Of a stretch of 15,193 nucleotides of DNA, positions 6,855 through 14,665 are shown piece after piece. The position numbers and the translations under genes were made by a program. The notes beneath the pieces were generated by a model. The model saw nothing but the letters and a program-made list of their open reading frames with translations, made no database searches and was not told the origin of the DNA. Source of the DNA: Flavobacteriales bacterium UBA3442 (GTDB lineage: Bacteria; Bacteroidota; Bacteroidia; Flavobacteriales; Schleiferiaceae); NCBI GenBank assembly GCA_002378565.1, contig DFSH01000066.1, positions 1-15,193 of the forward strand, given 5' to 3'. Positions within the stretch are counted from its first letter, which is position 1. Every line of letters begins with the position of its first letter.

Positions 6855-8354
6855 CTACTCTGCTGGCAGGTATTCGATCAAATAAGTTTCTGGGTTTGGC
6901 AACTGAATGAGCACTTTGAAGCGATTGGGGTATTGCTGGATGGCTGGCACCAAATAACGACCCACCGAGGAATAGCCCATCTGGTCCACCAAGATGTGGG
7001 TGATGCCCATCTCATCGATTTTCTGCAAAAAAGCCTCGGGGTCTGACTTGGAAGGGATGCGCAGGCAGCTTCGCATGCCATGGATGTAGAACAGGCCTGG
7101 CTTGCTTGTCAACACAATGGCATCCGCAGGAAGGGACTCCCCTGCGTGTTTAGCTAAGGCAAAATAGTTGCTGAATGCAGGGGATAGCCGCGTATCAGAA
7201 GCTTCCTGAAGGTCTTTGACATTGGGCATTTGAAGCAGCAAGACCACAGCCAACCACCACGGGGATATGCTTAGCTTGAAGCGGCCAACCACATCCCACA
7301 ATCCCACAAGGGCAACCAGACCAACGAAGGGAATCAAGGGCTGCATGAACCGCACCCCAAACCAGACATCGGGCCAGAGCAAAAAGATGGCAAAGGAGGC
7401 ACCCAGGTAGCCTATAAGTAGGCTGCGCCATTGGGGCATTTTCACCACCCCCCAAATGATCAAAGCCAGCAACAGGACGCCAATCAAAGTGTGCCCTTCC
7501 GGCGGCTCTGTGGTGTAGGCCACTTCCAGTTGAGGGAAGAGCCCGTTAGGGATCTCTTGGTGAAGGTATCGCCATGCATTGTCAGCCACACGGGTTAGCC
7601 ATCCGCCCATGTCCAACAAGCCCTCATCCGGCCGGTAGGGATTAACCCGCACCAATTGCTGCAAATAACTGTTGCCTCCTAAGGACTGTCCGCGAAGGAA
7701 CCAAGGCAGGGACAAGCCAACAAATGACAGGGCATAAAGCCCGGTTGCCATCCATCGTTTTTCCAAGAGAAGGTACCAGCCAATGCCTGCTACCAGTGCA
7801 ATCCCTGCGGTCCGCACATGAAAGGCCGCCACGGAAAGCACCACAACCAACCAGAATGCTGGTGACTGCCAGGGTGCTTGTTTACCCGTTGTGAAACGGG
7901 TTAAAAAAGTGAGCGCTAACAACGATATGAGCAAAAAGGGTATCTCACTCATTAAAATGGTTGATGAAGTCAGCAAATGGCTGTTGAGCAAGGCCAAGCC
8001 AACGGCAACCCATGCAATGGCAGCTGATCCTGTCATGCGTTGGAACAGGGGTCGCATCAAGAACAAGGCGGCGGTAAACATCAGCCCATTGGCCACCTTC
8101 AGCCAGGTCAGCTTCATGGAAACGGTCATCAACAAGCTCAAGATTAACGGGTATCCCGGCGGGAAATGCTGCGCTGGCGGCATGCCCGGCAAGTGGATGT
8201 TCGTGTAGCCAAAGCCCTCATGCAAGGCCTTGCCTAGGATGTAATAACCCGCATTGTCACCACCTAAATCGATGCTTGCATCAAAGACAAGGTGAAGGAC
8301 AATGACTATCGCTGAAAGGAACAGACCATTGGCCTTGGTGAGGAAGCGTTTCAT
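6855..8354 (-). CDS. Polytopic GT-C glycosyltransferase (PMT/ArnT-like, GT39/GT83-type)
   Basis: The product is about 499 residues from the ATG at 8354; the frame also allows a TTG six codons earlier, which is less likely. It has around ten hydrophobic membrane segments spread through the first 370 residues and a soluble C-terminal part. The first periplasmic loop has the GT-C signature: D29-L-G-G-D33 followed by N-A-G-Y-Y-I-L-G-K-A-L, then an HFPPGYPLILSL segment. In this superfamily the acidic residue of that loop is catalytic and the sugar donor is polyprenyl-phosphate linked. The acceptor (protein, lipid A or glycan) cannot be told. The gene converges on the protease gene with only 13 bases between them and is divergent from the sulfate operon. 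No linked glycan locus is visible. Confidence 0.75.
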   Translation of the reverse strand: MKRFLTKANGLFLSAIVIVLHLVFDASIDLGGDNAGYYILGKALHEGFGYTNIHLPGMPPAQHFPPGYPLILSLLMTVSMKLTWLKVANGLMFTAALFLMRPLFQRMTGSAAIAWVAVGLALLNSHLLTSSTILMSEIPFLLISLLALTFLTRFTTGKQAPWQSPAFWLVVVLSVAAFHVRTAGIALVAGIGWYLLLEKRWMATGLYALSFVGLSLPWFLRGQSLGGNSYLQQLVRVNPYRPDEGLLDMGGWLTRVADNAWRYLHQEIPNGLFPQLEVAYTTEPPEGHTLIGVLLLALIIWGVVKMPQWRSLLIGYLGASFAIFLLWPDVWFGVRFMQPLIPFVGLVALVGLWDVVGRFKLSISPWWLAVVLLLQMPNVKDLQEASDTRLSPAFSNYFALAKHAGESLPADAIVLTSKPGLFYIHGMRSCLRIPSKSDPEAFLQKIDEMGITHILVDQMGYSSVGRYLVPAIQQYPNRFKVLIQLPNPETYLIEYLPAE

Positions 8355-8392
8355 GGCATGAAAGTAGGGCAAAGACTGGCAGGAAAATAAAC

Positions 8393-8411
8393 TCCTACCA
8401 ATTTAGTAGGA
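8393..8411. repeat. Inverted repeat in the sulfate-operon promoter region
   Basis: TCCTAC (8393-8398) and GTAGGA (8406-8411) form a perfect 6-base inverted repeat around a 7-base AT-rich centre. It lies just upstream of the -7 box at 8418, where a -33 element would sit, and between two divergent genes. This is a plausible operator or activator site, but short enough to arise by chance. Confidence 0.35.
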
Positions 8412-8417
8412 TATAGT

Positions 8418-8425
8418 TACCTTTG
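8418..8425 (+). promoter_or_regulatory. Promoter -7 box of the SLC13-cysC-cysD-cysN operon
   Basis: TACCTTTG matches TAnnTTTG exactly and lies 18 bases before the permease ATG, predicting a leader of about 12-15 bases. No TTTG or TTG is found 17-23 bases upstream; an inverted repeat occupies that region, which may mean that the promoter needs an activator. Confidence 0.6.
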
Positions 8426-8443
8426 GCGACTGATTGACTGACA

Positions 8444-10177
8444 ATGACAACGATTCTGATAACCTACGCACTGGTGATAATTGCCCTGTTCCTTCCAAAG
8501 GTCAAGCCTGCCATGGCATTTGGATTGGGGGCTTTGCTTCTGGTGCTGAGCGGTCATTTATCTGTCGCTGAGTGGATGGGCGCATTGACCACGCCATCCT
8601 TGTTAATTTTAATCACATTGATGGTTTTAGCTGGTGCTGCACAAGCCTACCTGCCGCTGGCTCAGTGGATGGTTCGCAGCCAAGCTAGCCCTCGGCGGTT
8701 TTTGCTGAAACTGATGGCCTTGACCGCGGCAGCTTCATCGGTGATGAATAACACCGCAGTGGTTGCCATGCTCATGGCGCCGGTTCGAACCTGGGCCCTG
8801 AGCAAGGGCCGTTCTGCAGCGCCTTTTTTGATGCCCCTGGCCTTTGCGGCAACCTTGGGTGGCGTGATTACCGTGATTGGCACCAGCACCAATTTGGTGC
8901 TCAATGGCCTATTGGAAGACAATGGCTTCCCTATCCTTCACAGCATCGACTACCTCCCCATTGGCATACTGGTCACGGTGGGTGGCATTGGTTTTTTGTC
9001 GCTGTTCGCCTTTCGTATTTTGCCTGACAGAGGGGCGCCCAAGGTTGAGCTTCGAAGAGAATACACCGTCGAGACACGGGTTGTGGCAGGCGGAGGTTAT
9101 GCCAACCTCAGCGTGGAGACAGCGGGGCTCAGGCAGCTGCACGGGCTTTACTTGGTTGAGATTTTCCGACAGGGTCACTGCATTTCTCCGGTGGCTCCAA
9201 GCCAAATTCTGGAGGCCAATGATCGCTTGTTCTTTGCCGGCGACTTAGACCAGGTACGCGCCTTGACCCAGTCCCACAGCGGATTGGCCTTGCCGCAAAA
9301 TGAACTCACAGACTTTGCTGATCAGTCCGCCATCATTGAGGCCATGATCCCGCCAGGAAGCAACCTGACAGGCAGCAAGGTGCGCGACAGTCAATTCCGT
9401 CAGCGATTTGACGCTGCCATTGTGGCTGTCCATCGACAAGGGCGACGCATGGAAGGCAAGATTGGCGACTTGATCTTGCAGGCTGGTGACCTCTTGCTCT
9501 TGGTTGGCGGGTCAGGCTTTGACAGCTTGACTGAAGGCAACAAGCATTTGTACTCCCTGGATGCCAGACCGCCTTTGCCCGTGCTTTCCAAAACATCCAA
9601 AGGCTTGAGCTTGCTCGCCGCAGCACTCATCCTTGCGGGCTGGCTGACAGGTCAGGTAGACTTCTTGACGGCCTTGGTTACTGCAGGCGCAGCGGGTGGT
9701 GCACTAGGACTGATTCGTTGGGGTGATGTGAAAAGACACGTAGACTGGGAACTGATGACTGTTCTAGTCAGCGCCTTGGGGTTCAGTCTTGCATTGATGC
9801 GATCGGGTGCACCGGATCAAGCCTTGGCTTGGCTGCAGGCAAGCACTGGTGACCTCAGCGCTATCACTTGGCTTGTGATGCTCTTTGTTGCTACCACCAT
9901 TGCAACCAATGCCCTGTCTAACATTGCAGCCCTTGCTATCCTTTTCCCCATGGTAGCAGCCATGGTCAATGGCGGCGTTTTACCTTCGCAAGTGGCCTTC
10001 CTTGGGTTGGCTTTTGGTGCGTCCAATGCCTTCCTGACTCCCTTTGGCTACCAAACTAATTTGCTGGTTTATGGTCCCGGGGGATACAAGAGCCTTGACT
10101 ACCTTCGAATGGGCATTGGACTGACCTTTTTGTACGGTGCCATTGTCCTGATTTACCTCCAATTCCTACTTCCATGA
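8444..10177 (+). CDS. SLC13-type anion permease with two RCK_C (TrkA-C) domains, probable sulfate transporter
   Basis: The 577-residue inner-membrane protein has two hydrophobic halves (about residues 1-190 and 380-577) around a soluble insert. The first half carries the family hallmarks [10 protein letters not shown] near residue 100 and [12 protein letters not shown] near 145; the second repeats them as [15 protein letters not shown] and [15 protein letters not shown]. The insert holds two RCK_C domains, about 200-285 (ending NDRLFFAGD) and 290-370 (ending GDLLLLVGG), an arrangement typical of SLC13-related sulfate carriers. Sulfate as substrate is inferred from its place at the head of an operon with cysC, cysD and cysN: its stop overlaps the cysC start by 4 bases (ATGA). 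Other di- or oxyanions remain possible. Confidence 0.88.
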   Translation: MTTILITYALVIIALFLPKVKPAMAFGLGALLLVLSGHLSVAEWMGALTTPSLLILITLMVLAGAAQAYLPLAQWMVRSQASPRRFLLKLMALTAAASSVMNNTAVVAMLMAPVRTWALSKGRSAAPFLMPLAFAATLGGVITVIGTSTNLVLNGLLEDNGFPILHSIDYLPIGILVTVGGIGFLSLFAFRILPDRGAPKVELRREYTVETRVVAGGGYANLSVETAGLRQLHGLYLVEIFRQGHCISPVAPSQILEANDRLFFAGDLDQVRALTQSHSGLALPQNELTDFADQSAIIEAMIPPGSNLTGSKVRDSQFRQRFDAAIVAVHRQGRRMEGKIGDLILQAGDLLLLVGGSGFDSLTEGNKHLYSLDARPPLPVLSKTSKGLSLLAAALILAGWLTGQVDFLTALVTAGAAGGALGLIRWGDVKRHVDWELMTVLVSALGFSLALMRSGAPDQALAWLQASTGDLSAITWLVMLFVATTIATNALSNIAALAILFPMVAAMVNGGVLPSQVAFLGLAFGASNAFLTPFGYQTNLLVYGPGGYKSLDYLRMGIGLTFLYGAIVLIYLQFLLP

Positions 10178-10770
10178 GCCATTCAAACCATGTGGTCAAA
10201 CAGGCCTACCAGATCGGTGTTGCTGATCGCGAACAAGCCATGAATCAGCATGGTCAAGTGCTGTGGTTCACGGGGCTGAGCGGTAGTGGCAAAAGCAGCC
10301 TTGCCAATGCCACAGAAGTGGCCTTGCACCAATTGGGCAAGCACACCTTCTTGCTTGATGGGGACAACCTCCGACATGGCCTCAATGGCGATTTAGGGTT
10401 TTCCAACAAAGACCGCACAGAAAACATCCGCCGCGTGGCAGAAGTGGCCAACTTGATGGCAGATGCAGGGCTCATTGTCCTCACCGCCTTTGTCAGCCCA
10501 TTTGAGGCTGATCGCCAAGCTGCTGCAAATATTATTGGCAATGAGCGCTTCACGGAGATCTTTGTGGACTGCCCCCTTGACGTCTGTGAGTCCCGTGATG
10601 TAAAAGGCCTTTATGCCAAGGCTCGCTCGGGTGAAATCCCTGACTTCACAGGCATTTCTTCTCCCTTTGAAGCCCCCAAACAGGCAGCCATTCATGTGCA
10701 CACCGACTTGCAAGATCTAGTGACTTGCACCCAACAAATTCTCACCCATATTCCATTCAACCATGCTTGA
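10174..10770 (+). CDS. cysC: Adenylylsulfate (APS) kinase
   Basis: The 198-residue cytoplasmic enzyme phosphorylates APS at the 3' position with ATP to make PAPS. The Walker A loop GLSGSGKSS is at residues 34-42, after a typical WFTG strand. APS-binding and lid motifs follow: [28 protein letters not shown], the AFVSPF segment that carries the active-site serine region, and [19 protein letters not shown]. It is of normal length for a stand-alone CysC. The start overlaps the permease stop by 4 bases and its own stop overlaps the cysD start by 8, indicating a coupled operon. Confidence 0.97.
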   Translation: MSHSNHVVKQAYQIGVADREQAMNQHGQVLWFTGLSGSGKSSLANATEVALHQLGKHTFLLDGDNLRHGLNGDLGFSNKDRTENIRRVAEVANLMADAGLIVLTAFVSPFEADRQAAANIIGNERFTEIFVDCPLDVCESRDVKGLYAKARSGEIPDFTGISSPFEAPKQAAIHVHTDLQDLVTCTQQILTHIPFNHA

Positions 10771-11656
10771 CCATCTCGACGAACTCGAGGCAGAAGCCAT
10801 GTATGTCATCCGAGAAGTATTTGCTCAGTTTGACAACCCCTGCATTCTATTCTCTGGCGGCAAAGACTCCATCGTACTCAGCCACCTTGCGAAGAAAGCC
10901 TTTGCCCCTGCCAGCCTCCCCTTTCCATTGGTACACATTGACACCGGACACAACTTCCCTGAAGCCATGGCTTTTCGCGATGCCTTTGTGAAAAACATGC
11001 ATGCCCAGCTGATTGTTGGCTTGGTGCAAGACGCTATCAACGACGGATTGGTGGCGGAAGAAACAGGCATCAATGCCAACAGAAACCGCTTGCAGACCAC
11101 CACCCTGCTTAATACCATTGAGGCTAACGGCTTTGACTGCCTGATGGGTGGAGCCAGACGCGATGAGGAAAAGGCCCGCGCCAAAGAACGCTTCTTCTCC
11201 CATCGGGATGACTTTGGTCAATGGGATCCAAAAAACCAACGGCCTGAGCTCTGGAACCTCTTCAATGGTCGCAAACGCCACGGTGAGCATTTCCGGGTAT
11301 TTCCAATTTCCAATTGGACAGAGATGGACGTTTGGCATTACATCCGCCGTGAAGGCATCGCATTGCCTGAACTCTATTTTGCTCGTGAACGCCAGGTGAT
11401 ATGGCGCAGTGGCAGCTGGCTGCCTGTGTCCGATTTCATCACCATCAAAGACAGCGAGACCCCCGTCATGAAGTCAGTCCGGTTCCGCACCTTGGGCGAC
11501 ATCACCATCACGGGCGGTCAGGCATCAGAAGCCGTTGAACTGGACGATGTGATTCGCGAGATTGAGACCTCCAGACAAACTGAACGCGGCAACCGCGAAG
11601 ATGACAAGCGCAGCGAAAACTCCATGGAGGAACGCAAAAAGGAAGGTTACTTCTGA
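10763..11656 (+). CDS. cysD: Sulfate adenylyltransferase, small (catalytic) subunit
   Basis: The 297-residue protein is the PP-loop ATPase subunit of heterodimeric ATP sulfurylase; with CysN it makes APS from sulfate and ATP. The PP-loop FSGGKDS spans residues 30-36. Downstream are [11 protein letters not shown], the [15 protein letters not shown] region and the W-rich stretch [13 protein letters not shown] typical of this PAPS-reductase-like fold. The C-terminus (EERKKEGYF) is the standard family ending, so the gene is intact. It overlaps cysC by 8 bases and precedes cysN by 28 bases. Confidence 0.98.
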   Translation: MLDHLDELEAEAMYVIREVFAQFDNPCILFSGGKDSIVLSHLAKKAFAPASLPFPLVHIDTGHNFPEAMAFRDAFVKNMHAQLIVGLVQDAINDGLVAEETGINANRNRLQTTTLLNTIEANGFDCLMGGARRDEEKARAKERFFSHRDDFGQWDPKNQRPELWNLFNGRKRHGEHFRVFPISNWTEMDVWHYIRREGIALPELYFARERQVIWRSGSWLPVSDFITIKDSETPVMKSVRFRTLGDITITGGQASEAVELDDVIREIETSRQTERGNREDDKRSENSMEERKKEGYF

Positions 11657-11684
11657 TCAGCCAACAACACCATTGAACAACACC

Positions 11685-12914
11685 ATGAACATTTTACGAT
11701 TCACCACAGCCGGTTCCGTTGATGACGGCAAGTCAACCTTGATTGGGCGTTTGCTCTACGACAGCAAAAGCGTTTACATCGATCAAGTGGAATCCATCGA
11801 GAAAACCTCCAAGCGAAAAGGCTTGGACCGCATTGACTTCAGCTTGCTCACTGACGGGCTCAAGGACGAACGCGAGCAAGGCATCACCATTGATGTGGCC
11901 TACCGGTACTTTGCCACACCCATAAGGAAATTCATCATAGCTGACACACCTGGCCATGTGCAGTACACGCGAAACATGGTCACCGGCGCCTCCACGGCCA
12001 ACGCCGCATTGATCCTGATTGATGCCCGCCATGGCGTAGTGGAGCAAACCCGTCGCCACAGCTTCATTGCCGGGCTCTTAGGCATTGAGTCCGTAACCGT
12101 TTGCGTCAATAAAATGGATTTGGTTGACTACGATGAAAGTGTTTTCCAGGCCATTGTCAAGGACTTTGACGCTGTCACCAAGGCGTGCAAGCTTCAACAA
12201 GTTAATTTTATCCCCCTTTCTGCCTTGATGGGCGACAATGTGGTGGATGCGGGCAGCAACATGCCTTGGTACCAAGGCAACCCTTTGCTGGCACACCTTG
12301 AGCAGATTCAAGTGACCCTCACCGACGGTGACTTCCGCATGCCTGTGCAAACAGTCATCCGCCCCCACTCCGATGCGCACCATGACTTCCGCGGTTATGC
12401 CGGCCGGGTTGCCAGCGGCACCGTCACGGTGGGAGATCAGATTATCGTGGCCCCTCATGACAACCCAGCCATCGTTACAGGTATCCAGATTGGCGACACA
12501 TCCCTTGAGTCGGCCTCCATGGGCCAATCCATCTGCATCAATTTGGATCGCGACATCGATGTCAGTCGCGGTGATGTCATCGCCAGTGGACAAACCCCCG
12601 ATGCACGCAAGCGAGGGCAGGCCACCATCTGCTGGTTGGACAACCAAGCACAACGGCCTGGCAGTAAATATGCCATCCGACAGGGAAGCACTGAAGGCCA
12701 GGCCATGATTACCGTAGACGCCTTGCTTGACGTTGAGCATTTGGCTTTTGAAAGTCCTGAGGGGCCACTTGAGACAAATCAAATTGCACGCATTCAATGG
12801 ACGGCGAGTAAGCCGATCGCCTGCGACAGCTACCTCAGCAATCATGTCACAGGAAGTTTTATCTTGGTTGACATCAACAGTGGCAATACCGTTGCTGCAG
12901 GCATGATGGATTGA
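11685..12914 (+). CDS. cysN: Sulfate adenylyltransferase, large (GTPase) subunit
   Basis: The 409-residue product is an EF-Tu-like GTPase whose GTP hydrolysis drives APS formation by CysD. G1 is GSVDDGKST at residues 10-18, the switch region has DEREQGITIDVAYRYF, G3 is DTPGH at 87-91 and G4 is NKMD at 142-145. Two beta-barrel domains follow. The frame opens earlier, at 11562 inside cysD, but the family N-terminus MNILRFTTAGS begins at the ATG at 11685, which is used here. It is shorter than the enterobacterial protein and carries no CysC fusion, consistent with the separate cysC in this operon. No convincing terminator follows it. Confidence 0.97.
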   Translation: MNILRFTTAGSVDDGKSTLIGRLLYDSKSVYIDQVESIEKTSKRKGLDRIDFSLLTDGLKDEREQGITIDVAYRYFATPIRKFIIADTPGHVQYTRNMVTGASTANAALILIDARHGVVEQTRRHSFIAGLLGIESVTVCVNKMDLVDYDESVFQAIVKDFDAVTKACKLQQVNFIPLSALMGDNVVDAGSNMPWYQGNPLLAHLEQIQVTLTDGDFRMPVQTVIRPHSDAHHDFRGYAGRVASGTVTVGDQIIVAPHDNPAIVTGIQIGDTSLESASMGQSICINLDRDIDVSRGDVIASGQTPDARKRGQATICWLDNQAQRPGSKYAIRQGSTEGQAMITVDALLDVEHLAFESPEGPLETNQIARIQWTASKPIACDSYLSNHVTGSFILVDINSGNTVAAGMMD

Positions 12915-12920
12915 ACCATA

Positions 12921-12933
12921 CTCTGTGACAGAG
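12921..12933. repeat. Short palindrome upstream of the helix-turn-helix gene
   Basis: CTCTGT and ACAGAG form a perfect 6-base inverted repeat around a single G. It lies between the cysN stop and the ATG at 12966. With no T-run after it and almost no loop, it is not a terminator. It might be an operator for the downstream DNA-binding protein; the support is only symmetry and position. Confidence 0.25.
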
Positions 12934-12965
12934 AACAAAACCAAAAGAAACCCTAGGATCCATTA

Positions 12966-13988
12966 ATGACTCTATCTACCAAAGACATACAAATTAGTTT
13001 TCTCAACAAAGTCAAGGATCGATTACCTAAGAGCCAGTCTATCGTGACCTTGATGCAGGAAACGCTCAAGATCAGCATGGATGCTGCCTACCGGCGGTTG
13101 CGAGGGCAATCAACCCTCACCTTTGAAGAAGCCAATCAGCTGGCTATTCAGTTTGGGGTCAGCATGGACTCAAGGGATGTGGCCGATGAGCGACGCGTGG
13201 ACTTTGATGCCGGCAAGGCAATCAAAACCTTGGCAGACTACAAGGCTTACAACAAGCGCATTATTGAGCGCATGGTGAGTTTCAGTCAATCCGACTTGGA
13301 AGCACACATGACCTATGTCTGCAACGATGCGCCAATTTTCTACGCATTCAAGTACCAAAATTTGGGACGCATGAAAGCCTTTTATTGGGCCAAGGCTATA
13401 CTCAATCTAGAGGCATTTAAGGATTTAGACTACATCGATTACCGAATAGATCCAGACAAGGAGGCCATGAACCGACAGGTCTGGAATGCCTATGCCAGCA
13501 TTCCTTCAGTCGAGATTTGGTCTCCAACCTGCTACTTGGGAACCCTCAAGCAGATTTATCACATGTGGGAGAGCAAGCTTTTGAAAAACTTGGATGATGT
13601 TGAGGCCATCTTAACTGACTTGGATGACTTGATTGATTGCGTGGTTCAACAAGCAACAACTGGCAGAAAAACACTAGCCAAGGGCATCGATCTTGCTGCA
13701 CGTTTTAATCTGCACATTGTCGACATTGCTGTTGGTAACAACGTGGTGCTTGTGGAGCAGAGCAACAGCACTGCTTGCTTTTTAAGCTTCAATACTTTCA
13801 ATTTCATGGAGACATCCAGCAGCTCCTTTTATGGCCAGAGCGCTCAGTGGGCTGAAAGCTTGAAGCACATTGCCGTGCATGCAAACGAGGGCAATTCAGA
13901 CAAGGTTGATGCCTACCAACGCCTGCTTCACAAGCAAGTTGAAAGCACCCGGCAGGCCATCTTCCGTGGGCAAGAATTGATTTTTTAA
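12966..13988 (+). CDS. Helix-turn-helix protein of unknown function
   Basis: The 340-residue soluble protein has no signal peptide or membrane segment. Residues 26-67 look like an XRE-type helix-turn-helix: LMQETLKISMDAAYRRLRGQ, then a TFEEANQLAIQFGVSMD helix. Similar N-termini (AYRRLRG followed by a Phe-Glu-Glu helix) recur in Bacteroidota proteins of unknown role, as far as I recall. The remaining 270 residues are mostly alpha-helical by composition, with no catalytic motif I recognise; they could be a sensor or oligomerisation region. It starts 51 bases after cysN on the same strand, so it may be read through from the sulfate operon; a role in regulating it is a guess. Its TAA shares bases with the opposite-strand DoxX stop. 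Confidence 0.75.
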   Translation: MTLSTKDIQISFLNKVKDRLPKSQSIVTLMQETLKISMDAAYRRLRGQSTLTFEEANQLAIQFGVSMDSRDVADERRVDFDAGKAIKTLADYKAYNKRIIERMVSFSQSDLEAHMTYVCNDAPIFYAFKYQNLGRMKAFYWAKAILNLEAFKDLDYIDYRIDPDKEAMNRQVWNAYASIPSVEIWSPTCYLGTLKQIYHMWESKLLKNLDDVEAILTDLDDLIDCVVQQATTGRKTLAKGIDLAARFNLHIVDIAVGNNVVLVEQSNSTACFLSFNTFNFMETSSSSFYGQSAQWAESLKHIAVHANEGNSDKVDAYQRLLHKQVESTRQAIFRGQELIF

Positions 13989-14419
13989 GATCTAATCAGG
14001 CGATCCAAGGACAGTCGCCCTGGCCCCAAAGCGGTAAACAAGGTTGCCGCCCAAAAATACAATTGTGCATGGTCCGCCTCGACTATAGGCAACACGCCAT
14101 TGTGAACAAAGGCCGCTACGCCCATCACCGCCATGATGAGCAGTCCGCCCACGCGATTGAACAAACCTAAGGCAAGCAATCCGCCACCAATAAGCTCACC
14201 CCATCCAGCCATGATGGCAAGCGCCTCAGGCATTGGCCAACCTTTTTCACTGAGATGATCGATGAATTTTTGCGAGACAGGAAAGTCTTGAACCTTTCGC
14301 CAACCTGATTGAAACATGCCATAGCCAACATAGACACGAAATACCGTGTAGATCAGTTCAATGAAAGGTCTGCGGTGGATGGATTTGGCTCGCGGGAAAA
14401 GGAATTGTTTCATGATCAT
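13985..14419 (-). CDS. DoxX-family membrane protein
   Basis: The 144-residue protein has about four hydrophobic helices, the normal DoxX layout. Helix 1 contains VFRVYVGYGMFQSGWRKV, matching the family's conserved Arg/Gly/Phe pattern. Helix 2 follows with IMAGWGELIGGGLLALGLF, then LLIMAVMGVAAFVHNGV and a C-terminal YFWAATLFTALGPGRLSLDRL, where GPGRxSLDR is the usual end. Family members are inner-membrane proteins linked in some species to redox stress or quinone handling; the role here is unknown. The start could be the ATG at 14419 or the one at 14413. Its stop codon overlaps that of the convergent helix-turn-helix gene. Confidence 0.88.
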   Translation of the reverse strand: MIMKQFLFPRAKSIHRRPFIELIYTVFRVYVGYGMFQSGWRKVQDFPVSQKFIDHLSEKGWPMPEALAIMAGWGELIGGGLLALGLFNRVGGLLIMAVMGVAAFVHNGVLPIVEADHAQLYFWAATLFTALGPGRLSLDRLIRS

Positions 14420-14430
14420 GAAGTTAGGAA

Positions 14431-14460
14431 CAAAAAAAGACGCAATTGGCCATTCGCAAA
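14431..14460 (-). promoter_or_regulatory. Possible promoter of the DoxX gene
   Basis: On the minus strand TTTG (14460-14457) is followed after 18 bases by TTTTTTTG (14438-14431), which differs from TAnnTTTG only at the second position. It ends 11 bases before the ATG at 14419. The T-rich box makes chance a real possibility. Confidence 0.35.
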
Positions 14461-14483
14461 GTTTTGTTATTCAATGTATTAGC

Positions 14484-14527
14484 CACCAAAAAGAAACCCA
14501 CTCATATGAGTGGGTTTCTTTTTGGTG
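14484..14527 (-). terminator. Perfect 44-base palindrome, terminator of tRNA-Val
   Basis: Bases 14484-14505 and 14506-14527 are exact reverse complements (22-base arms, centre catatg). On the minus strand the GC-rich core ACCCACTC/GAGTGGGT is followed by TTTCTTTTT, the pattern of an intrinsic terminator. The upstream arm includes the encoded CCA end of the tRNA. Being symmetric, with T-rich ends on both strands, it could also stop transcription entering from the left. Confidence 0.85.
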
Positions 14528-14600
14528 AGTCATACTGGATTCGAACCAGTGACCTCTGCCCTGTCAAGGCAGCGCTCTAAACCAACTGAGCTAATGACCC
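14523..14600 (-). tRNA. tRNA-Val (anticodon GAC), CCA encoded
   Basis: The minus strand folds as a full cloverleaf. The acceptor GGGTCAT pairs with ATGACTC (one G-U). The D stem is GCTC/GAGC with loop AGTTGGTTTA. The anticodon stem is CTGCC/GGCAG with loop TTGACAG, placing GAC at 34-36, which reads the Val codons GUC and GUU. The T arm is ACTGG-TTCGAAT-CCAGT. The discriminator is A (14526), followed directly by genomic CCA (14525-14523). A TAAGTTTG box lies 13 bases upstream and a strong terminator follows. Confidence 0.96.
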
Positions 14601-14613
14601 TTTTGAAGGATTG

Positions 14614-14621
14614 CAAACTTA
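14614..14621 (-). promoter_or_regulatory. Promoter -7 box of tRNA-Val
   Basis: TAAGTTTG on the minus strand matches TAnnTTTG exactly and ends 13 bases before the tRNA 5' end, leaving a short precursor leader. No clear TTTG is seen at the -33 distance. Confidence 0.6.
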
Positions 14622-14665
14622 AGGCAAAATGCATGATTCAGGTGAACCGCATCACAGGCCTTGAT

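Noticed and set aside
6845..6855. Small palindrome GGTCAATGACC between the convergent protease and glycosyltransferase genes
   Set aside because: The one-base loop and lack of a T-run make it unfit as a terminator; chance symmetry is likely.
11562..11684. N-terminal extension of CysN overlapping cysD
   Set aside because: The residues are basic and unlike any CysN; the conserved N-terminus starts at the ATG at 11685.
12078..12944. Long minus-strand open frame (288 codons) opposite cysN
   Set aside because: It lies entirely opposite a clearly conserved GTPase gene, shows no family motif, and is the kind of shadow frame expected at this base composition.
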